Shown here: one piece after another, positions 35,615-40,938 of the stretch | Layout of the letters: every line of letters starts with the position of its first letter | Position numbering within the stretch: the stretch's first letter is position 1 | Assembly (NCBI GenBank): GCA_029263195.1 | Contig: JAJCXX010000068.1 | Location: 1-40,938, forward strand | DNA length: 40,938 bases | Reading direction: 5' to 3' | Origin: Acidimicrobiales bacterium | GTDB taxonomy: Bacteria; Actinomycetota; Acidimicrobiia; Acidimicrobiales; Aldehydirespiratoraceae | Translations under genes and position numbers: made by a program | The notes under the pieces: model-generated | What the model was told of the DNA's origin: nothing | The model's database searches: none | What the model saw: the letters and a program-made list of their open reading frames with translations, nothing else

Positions 35615-38472
35615 TTCTCGGCGACCAGGGCGAGGATCGACTCGCCGTAGGTCTCCAACTTGGTCGGACCGATCCCCGAAATGGCCAACAGTGCGACCGT
35701 GTCGGCCGGACGAGCCGCGGCTATGGCGTCGATGGTGCGATTGTCGAGCACGACGTAGGCAGGAACACCTCTGGCTCGAGCGGTCTTGCTGCGCCACTCG
35801 CGAAGGCGATCTCGAAGTCCGGAATCAGCTTCGGACAACACGACAGCAACGGCGGCGGCCTTCCGGCGCGACGTCTTGCGGGCCGCCATCGACGGGCGGG
35901 TCGGCGGGGTCGGGTGAAACGGCTCAGGGGGCGCGGGGGGAGCCGGTTTGTCGAGCTCGTCAAGGAAGCTGGAGACCCGTGGGCTGGAGATGATCACGGT
36001 TTGCCGACTCGATCGGGTGATGGCCACGTGGAGGATTCGGCGCTCTTCTTCGACATCGCTCGAGAGGCGATGTGGAAACAATCCTTCGTCCACCCCATAG
36101 ACCACCACTCGTGGCCACTCCATGCCCTTGACCCGGTGGATGGTCGACAAGCGAATTCCGTCTGAATCGTCGAAGTTTCGTGCGCCCTCCAACTGCCGGC
36201 CCAACCACGACGGAAACTCGGTCGGGTCGGGCTGGAGGTGGGCCACTGAGATCAGGGCGTCGAGGTCGTCGCCGTGGCTCGATCGGTCGAGCGATCGTCG
36301 TGACGCGTCGAGCTTTGTTTCGAGTGCACCACCCAGGCCGATCTGATCTCGGACTGCGGCGAGGATCTGAGCCGAGTCGGCTCCCTCGGCGGCGAGACCA
36401 CGCATCGTCCCGATGTCGTCGGCAACTCCCTCGATCTTGAGCTGGTCTCGTTCGGTGCGAAGCCGTGAGGCCAGCCGTCGGATCTGCTCTATGGAGGATT
36501 GCTCGGCAATCCATTCCACGACGCGGGGCGATATTCCCCGGGGTGGCCGACGGGCTGCCACGGTGAGGTTTTCGGGGCGAAGTCGACCGTCGGCCGAGGT
36601 GGCCAGGTCGAGCCAGGCCAGAGCAGCAGCCACTCCCGTGCGATTCAAGTAGGTGCCGTCGATCGGTGTGGTGGTTACCAATCCGGCGGAACGCAACTTG
36701 AGCATCGGGGCGAGCAGGGTGGCATTCACCCTGCTGAGAACGACGATGTGCTCGGGTTGGGTGCCGTCGTCAAGCATGTCGTCGACGATGCCCGCCAGGG
36801 AGTCCACGGGATCGCTGGCCACCACCCGATGAAGAGGCGAAATCTCTCCGGGCCCGGCGTCGGCCCGGCCCGGGGCGGGCCTGATTTGTTTCGGGATGCG
36901 GCGACGGTTGTGAGTCAGAAGATTGGACGCGGCCTCGACCACCTCGGGAGCGCATCGATAGTTGACGTGGAGATCGTGACAACCGGATCCGGGAAACCAC
37001 TTGGTGAATTCGATCAGCCATGACGGCGATGCCCCGGCGTATCCGTAGATGGTCTGATCATCGTCCCCCACGCCGAACACGTCGGACGCCGGCCCGGCGA
37101 GCAGTCGCAGCATCAGGAGGTGGGCGGGCGTGAGGTCCTGGAACTCGTCGATCAGCAACAGGCCGCAGGCCTTTCGCGCCGTGGCGCGGGCGGCCGGATC
37201 AGTGAGTAGGACTTGGATGGCTCCGATGATCTGCTCGTCGAAGTCGAGTTCGTCTTTCTGTGCGAGCCGGTTGCGGTAGGCGGCGAGAACACCGGCCAAG
37301 CCGGGCACGTCGCCGTCGAAATCCTGCTCGACGTCGTGGGGATCGCGTAGCCCCAAGCGGCATGCTCCGAACGCCTCGATCCAGGCCGCGAACGGATCGG
37401 TCATGGCGCGTCTGGGCGGTTGGACCAACTCACGGAGGTGGCTCCGCACTGCACGCTCGTCGATCACATGCAGGCTGCTGCCCTGCCGCGAGCGAAACGG
37501 GCCTGTTCCTCTACAGATGGCCAGGGCGAGACTGTTGAGGGTACGTACCTCGAGGTTGTCGAGATCGGTGGTTCGCTCCTGCATCTCGGCACGGGCGCGA
37601 ACGTTGAACGCCACCAGACAGACCACCGAAGGTTGGACGCCAAGATCTAGCACGAGATGACGGGCTCGCTCGGTGAGCACCCGAGTCTTGCCGGAACCGG
37701 CCGGGGCGACGATCCGCGCCCCGCCATTGAGTGACGCAACCGCCTCGACCTGGTCGGGAGCGAGGTCGGACGACACCGAGACGCAGGCGGTGGGCCCCAG
37801 GATGCCGGCAACCAGGTGCACCAACGGCACTACGCCGACTCCTTCGGTGCGGTCGATCGGAATCGTCTGGAGACGCCCACCGTCGCACCAGAGGGGCGTG
37901 CCATCGGAGGCCACGACGTCGCCAGTCTCGTCTCCTGTTGCCGGTCGGGCTCCGGCGGCGACCGCAAGATCGATGGCATGTATCGATGGTGAGCTGAGGT
38001 CTCGGGCGTCGACAGCGTTGGAGAGAATCAGGTGAATAAGGGCTTCATTGGGTAGCTCGACCTCTGGACTGAGTTGGGCAAGCGGCAAGTCGAGCGCGGC
38101 CGCGGCCGCGGGCAGAGTGCCATCGAGTTGGACGACAACCCTCTGCCGGTTGGTTCTGGCCGTGTGGAGACGGGACAACGTGCCGGCCATGTGTTCGGCC
38201 GAGGTTGGGCTGGCGCTGCTGAGACTGACACGCTCGGCCCCCGACCATGGGTCTGGAATCGCGGACTCGCTTCGAATCAGCAGGCCACGGGCGATGGCAT
38301 CGGGGCCGGCCAGTCGAGCCCAGTCGGGTTCCAGCCCCACACGCCCGGTGACGCGGATCGGAGGACTGTCGTCGATCGGTCGGGTCGACGCGCATTCTCT
38401 GGCCTGGTCGATGGTGATGTGTCGTTCGCGGCAGTGGGCGCATAGAAAACCGCGAGATTCGTCCTGTGACAT
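35611..38472 (-). CDS. UvrD/Rep-type superfamily 1 DNA helicase with C-terminal HRDC and N-terminal extension
   Basis: This 953-aa protein has a zinc-finger-like N-terminus (C11-x2-C14, H18, C27) and about 235 residues of unassigned sequence. The SF1A helicase core then follows: Q-motif region LAPDQVEAVASL, Walker A APAGSGKT (about 256-263), Walker B LLIDEFQDLTPAH, motif III GVGDDDQTIYGYAGA, motif IV-like VNYRCAPEVVEAA, motif V TIHRVKGMEWPRVVV and motif VI EERRILHVAITRSS. The end is an HRDC domain (about 880-953) with LLAISGIGPTKLETYGE. This resembles mycobacterial UvrD2, which also carries HRDC. It unwinds DNA 3'-5' in repair. ATG38472 is used. The minus-strand TACCCT eight bases upstream suggests a leaderless start. 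Confidence 0.92.
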   Translation of the reverse strand: MSQDESRGFLCAHCRERHITIDQARECASTRPIDDSPPIRVTGRVGLEPDWARLAGPDAIARGLLIRSESAIPDPWSGAERVSLSSASPTSAEHMAGTLSRLHTARTNRQRVVVQLDGTLPAAAAALDLPLAQLSPEVELPNEALIHLILSNAVDARDLSSPSIHAIDLAVAAGARPATGDETGDVVASDGTPLWCDGGRLQTIPIDRTEGVGVVPLVHLVAGILGPTACVSVSSDLAPDQVEAVASLNGGARIVAPAGSGKTRVLTERARHLVLDLGVQPSVVCLVAFNVRARAEMQERTTDLDNLEVRTLNSLALAICRGTGPFRSRQGSSLHVIDERAVRSHLRELVQPPRRAMTDPFAAWIEAFGACRLGLRDPHDVEQDFDGDVPGLAGVLAAYRNRLAQKDELDFDEQIIGAIQVLLTDPAARATARKACGLLLIDEFQDLTPAHLLMLRLLAGPASDVFGVGDDDQTIYGYAGASPSWLIEFTKWFPGSGCHDLHVNYRCAPEVVEAASNLLTHNRRRIPKQIRPAPGRADAGPGEISPLHRVVASDPVDSLAGIVDDMLDDGTQPEHIVVLSRVNATLLAPMLKLRSAGLVTTTPIDGTYLNRTGVAAALAWLDLATSADGRLRPENLTVAARRPPRGISPRVVEWIAEQSSIEQIRRLASRLRTERDQLKIEGVADDIGTMRGLAAEGADSAQILAAVRDQIGLGGALETKLDASRRSLDRSSHGDDLDALISVAHLQPDPTEFPSWLGRQLEGARNFDDSDGIRLSTIHRVKGMEWPRVVVYGVDEGLFPHRLSSDVEEERRILHVAITRSSRQTVIISSPRVSSFLDELDKPAPPAPPEPFHPTPPTRPSMAARKTSRRKAAAVAVVLSEADSGLRDRLREWRSKTARARGVPAYVVLDNRTIDAIAAARPADTVALLAISGIGPTKLETYGESILALVAEN

Positions 38473-38480
38473 GAACGGAG

Positions 38481-38486
38481 AGGGTA
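38481..38486 (-). promoter_or_regulatory. Leaderless-type -10 box of the helicase gene
   Basis: On the minus strand TACCCT is followed by eight bases and ATG38472. No Shine-Dalgarno is visible. The box overlaps the region before comF transcription in the other direction. Confidence 0.4.
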
Positions 38487-38558
38487 GGGGAACCGAGTGA
38501 CACCGTCGGTCACGCCTCGAGTACGTCGACACGGCGACTGGGCGTCACACCCCGTTCC

Positions 38559-38564
38559 TAGGTT
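38559..38564 (+). promoter_or_regulatory. Leaderless-type -10 box of comF
   Basis: TAGGTT is followed by seven bases and GTG38572, in frame with the ComF domain. This supports GTG38572 over the longer frame from GTG38497. Confidence 0.45.
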
Positions 38565-38571
38565 GGTCTAC

Positions 38572-39126
38572 GTGGGCAACGGATCGGATCACATCGAAAT
38601 CGAAATCGAAGGTATTCGGGAGTGCTTGGCGCGATGGCCCTACGAGGGCGCGGCGGCAGAGATGGTGCGAGAACTGAAGTACGGCCGGGCCACGTCCATC
38701 GTCACCGAGTTGGCCGACGCTCTTCACGAGATCGCACCGGAGTCGGATCTGATCTCATGGATCCCGGCGACACCCAGCAGGCGAAGGGAACGAGGTTTCG
38801 ACCAGTGCGAGTTGTTGGCGCGAGCGTTGTCGCATCGGAGCCACACCAAGGTTCGAAGGGTGCTCCGACGAGTCGACGATGTTGCGCAGACATCTCGCGA
38901 CCTTCAGGGGCGCCACGATGGTCCGCGTTTTGCCCGTTCGTCGCTGTTTCGTCCGACACCGCCGCGCGTATTGCTGGTCGATGATGTCAGCACCACCGGC
39001 TCGACCCTGAGCGCCGCGGCGAGGGTTCTGGCATGTCGGGGCGGGGTACAGGTGTCGGCCGTCGTGGTGGCTAAGGTGTATCCCAGAGGCGCTACCCCGG
39101 ATGGGGTTCGACGATCTACTCTGTAA
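38572..39126 (+). CDS. comF: ComF family phosphoribosyltransferase-like protein
   Basis: With GTG38572 the protein has 184 aa, and the open frame reaches back to 38497. It shows the ComF pattern: WPYEGAAAEMVRELKYG near the N-terminus, WIPATPSRRRERGFDQCELLARAL (about 63-86) and the PRPP-binding loop RVLLVDDVSTTGSTLSAAA. The four-cysteine zinc finger that usually begins ComF proteins is missing. ComF is linked to DNA uptake in transformable bacteria, but the family is widespread and its reaction is unproven. It is divergent from the helicase gene with about 100 bases between the starts, a pairing that may be functional as both concern DNA. Confidence 0.88.
   Translation: MGNGSDHIEIEIEGIRECLARWPYEGAAAEMVRELKYGRATSIVTELADALHEIAPESDLISWIPATPSRRRERGFDQCELLARALSHRSHTKVRRVLRRVDDVAQTSRDLQGRHDGPRFARSSLFRPTPPRVLLVDDVSTTGSTLSAAARVLACRGGVQVSAVVVAKVYPRGATPDGVRRSTL
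39117..39122 (+). promoter_or_regulatory. -10-like box before hpf
   Basis: TACTCT overlaps the end of comF and would give hpf its own promoter with a leader of about 20 bases containing GGAGG. The hpf gene could therefore respond to stress or growth phase apart from comF. Confidence 0.35.
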
Positions 39127-39150
39127 ACACACGAAACACGGAGGTCAAGC

Positions 39151-39726
39151 GTGGAAATCTCCATCAGCAGCCGGCAGGTAAGGGTTACGCCGAGACTGGA
39201 GGAGGTGATACGCGAGAAGATCGGGGATCTCGATCGATTCTTCGAGAAACTCGAATCGGGTGTTGTTCATTTCGCCGAGACGCGAAATCCGCGAATATCC
39301 GAGAAAGTCACGTGTGAAGTGGTGCTCGAGGCCGACGGACATCGGATTCGCACCAAAGTGACGGCCTCCGACGCCTACGCCGCTGTCGACTTGGCCGACG
39401 AGAAGTTGCAGCGTCAGATCCGCAAGTTGCGCACGAAGCTACAACGGTTGCATCAGGGGCGCGACACGATCAGGGTCGCCGAGGGCGAGTTCCCGCAGGT
39501 GGCCGACCTCGCCGGTGTCAACGTCGAAGATGACGACGACGTCATGCCGAAGATCGTCAAGACCAAGCGGTTCCACATCGGTCCCCTTACCCCCGACGAC
39601 GCCGTGCTCAAGATGGAGTTGTTGGGTCACGGTTTCTTCTTCTTCGTCAACAAGGAGACGAGCCGAGCAGCGGTCGTCTATCGCCGCGACGACGGCGATG
39701 TCGGACTCATCGACGTGGCCGACTGA
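39151..39726 (+). CDS. hpf: Long-form ribosome hibernation promoting factor
   Basis: This 191-aa protein binds the 30S decoding channel and pairs ribosomes into inactive 100S dimers in stationary phase. The N-terminal S30AE domain (about 1-100) shows MEISISSRQVRVTPRLEEVI, DRFFEKLES and DAYAAVDLADEKLQRQIRKLR. An acidic linker (NVEDDDDVMPKIVKTKRF) leads to the C-terminal dimerisation domain (about 130-190) with PLTPDDAVLKMELLGHGFFFFVN and YRRDDGDVGLID. GGAGG stands about nine bases before GTG39151. Next to secA in the same direction, a common order in actinobacteria. Confidence 0.96.
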   Translation: MEISISSRQVRVTPRLEEVIREKIGDLDRFFEKLESGVVHFAETRNPRISEKVTCEVVLEADGHRIRTKVTASDAYAAVDLADEKLQRQIRKLRTKLQRLHQGRDTIRVAEGEFPQVADLAGVNVEDDDDVMPKIVKTKRFHIGPLTPDDAVLKMELLGHGFFFFVNKETSRAAVVYRRDDGDVGLIDVAD

Positions 39727-39742
39727 GACCCCCCGGGATCGG

Positions 39743-39748
39743 TAGACT
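39743..39748 (+). promoter_or_regulatory. -10-like box before secA
   Basis: TAGACT ends 12 bases before ATG39761. The predicted leader would be only about six bases, and no Shine-Dalgarno is visible. Confidence 0.35.
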
Positions 39749-39760
39749 CCGTTCCTACAT

Positions 39761-40938
39761 ATGAGCATTTTTCAGAAAGTACTTCGGTCTGGTGAAGGTC
39801 GGAAGCTGAAGGCCCTGGAGGCCTTGGTTCCCGACATCAACGCGCTCGAGCCCGAATACGAGATGCTCAGCGACTACATGTTGCAAGCCAAGACCGGTGA
39901 ATTCCGCAACATGCTCGACAACGGCGCCGATCCCGACGATCTGCTGATCGACGCGTTCGCGACCGTCCGTGAGGCGGCCAGGAGGGTTCTCGGTCAGCGG
40001 CACTACGACGTCCAGTTGATCGGTGGCGCCGCGTTGCACCTTGGCTGGGTTGCCGAAATGAAAACTGGTGAAGGAAAGACCCTCACCTCCACGATGCCTA
40101 TTTACCTCACCGGTGTCACCGGCAAGGGTGTACACGTCGTCACGGTCAATGACTATCTGGCGAGCCGCGACGCTGAGTGGATGGGTCAGCTCTACCGTTG
40201 GATGGGTCTCACCGTTGGTCTGATAATTCCGGGGGAGCGCGACTCCGCGGCCAAACGTGCCCAGTACGCATCCGACATCACCTACGGAACCAACAACGAG
40301 TTCGGGTTCGACTATCTGCGCGACAACATGGCGATGACCCGAGAGGCCCAGGTCCAACGGGGACATCACTACTGCATCGTCGATGAGATCGACTCGATCC
40401 TGATCGACGAGGCGCGAACTCCGCTGATCATCTCGGGCCGCGTGGCCGATGCCGCGAAGCTCTACACGAAGTTCGCGAGCATTGCTCGAGGCCTCCAGCG
40501 CGACTTCCACTATGAGGTCGACGAAGAGAAGCGCACTGTGGCGCCGCTCGAGGATGGAATCCACGCGGTGGAGCGGGCCCTCGGTATCGAGAACCTCTAC
40601 GACCAGGTATCGGCCAACCTTGTTCATCAGCTGCAAGCCGCGCTACGGGCCAAGGAGCTCTATCTCAACGATCGCGAGTACATCGTCGCCGATGGCGAGG
40701 TCAAGATCGTCGATGAGTTCACGGGTCGTGTTCTCGACGGGAGGCGATGGTCGGACGGGCTTCACCAGGCGGTCGAGGCCAAGGAATCGGTGGCGGTCAA
40801 GGAAGAGAACCAGACTCTCGCCACGATCACGCTCCAGAACTACTACCGGCTCTACGAGCGACTCGCCGGCATGACCGGAACAGCCGAAACCGAAGCCTCC
40901 GAATTCGTCAGCACCTACGGCCTTCACGTCGTGCCCGT
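39761..40938 (+). CDS. secA: Preprotein translocase ATPase SecA, N-terminal part (cut by window end)
   Basis: The first 392 codons are present and the frame is open to the window edge. SecA drives secretory proteins through SecYEG with ATP. Visible are the DEAD-like nucleotide-binding domain with [19 protein letters not shown] (Walker A MKTGEGKT, about residues 99-106), [32 protein letters not shown] and Walker [24 protein letters not shown] (about 206-228). The start of the preprotein cross-linking domain (from about 230) includes [19 protein letters not shown] and [16 protein letters not shown]39761 follows hpf after 34 bases. It is the housekeeping SecA1 type by sequence and context. Confidence 0.98.
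   Translation, partial: MSIFQKVLRSGEGRKLKALEALVPDINALEPEYEMLSDYMLQAKTGEFRNMLDNGADPDDLLIDAFATVREAARRVLGQRHYDVQLIGGAALHLGWVAEMKTGEGKTLTSTMPIYLTGVTGKGVHVVTVNDYLASRDAEWMGQLYRWMGLTVGLIIPGERDSAAKRAQYASDITYGTNNEFGFDYLRDNMAMTREAQVQRGHHYCIVDEIDSILIDEARTPLIISGRVADAAKLYTKFASIARGLQRDFHYEVDEEKRTVAPLEDGIHAVERALGIENLYDQVSANLVHQLQAALRAKELYLNDREYIVADGEVKIVDEFTGRVLDGRRWSDGLHQAVEAKESVAVKEENQTLATITLQNYYRLYERLAGMTGTAETEASEFVSTYGLHVVP

Overview
This window looks like chromosomal DNA of a high-GC actinobacterium, most likely of the class Acidimicrobiia. The class assignment is inference from gene content. It rests on coenzyme F420 genes (cofD, cofE), a DUF3499 gene, a giant membrane GT2 next to a DUF5719-type gene, the order manB - Trm112-like - SIS - manA - ahcY known from many actinobacteria, and many GTG starts. 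There are no mobile elements, CRISPR arrays, tRNAs or rRNAs, and almost every base is coding. No intergenic gap exceeds about 140 bases. Layout: (1) 1-12044 begins with the N-terminus of a biotin carboxylase (minus) divergent from birA. It continues with an LCP ligase, ugd and uxs (UDP-glucose to UDP-xylose), fcl (minus), three GT4 glycosyltransferases, an uncharacterised His-rich membrane-anchored protein, a GDP-mannose pyrophosphorylase-type gene and galE. (2) 12051-15595 is a minus-strand operon, rmd - gmd - cofD - cofE, mixing GDP-deoxyhexose and F420 synthesis. (3) 15735-20326 holds a 1052-aa GT2/membrane protein and a DUF5719-like surface protein. (4) 20327-22774 (minus) is ftsH with a coupled membrane thioredoxin. 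(5) 22865-28538 has DUF3499, a CPBP protease, a small zinc-ribbon protein of unknown function, a 1020-aa PTPS_related-like membrane protein and a GtrA-GT2 fusion. (6) 28564-32310 is manB, a Trm112-like gene, a SIS-domain gene and manA. (7) 32433-35614 is ahcY and two overlapping crotonases. (8) 35611-38472 (minus) is a UvrD-type helicase with HRDC, divergent from comF. It is followed by the long ribosome hibernation factor hpf and the first 392 codons of secA, cut by the window edge. How the genes work together: manA, manB and the 10024 nucleotidyltransferase can make GDP-mannose from fructose-6-phosphate. Gmd dehydrates it, and Fcl and Rmd then offer two exits, GDP-L-fucose and GDP-D-rhamnose. 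Ugd/Uxs and GalE add UDP-glucuronate, UDP-xylose and UDP-galactose. The GT4 and GT2 enzymes, the GtrA fusion, the LCP ligase and the two giant membrane proteins would consume these sugars in a cell-envelope glycopolymer. The clearest structural pattern is regulatory: at least seven genes carry a TANNNT box 6-9 bases before the start codon with no Shine-Dalgarno, as expected for leaderless transcripts. The best candidates for undescribed biology are the reversed GtrA-GT2 fusion, the His-rich protein at 9287, the small zinc ribbon behind a 10-bp phased repeat, the helicase's 235-aa N-terminal extension, the structured ahcY leader and the inverted repeat around the crotonase promoter.
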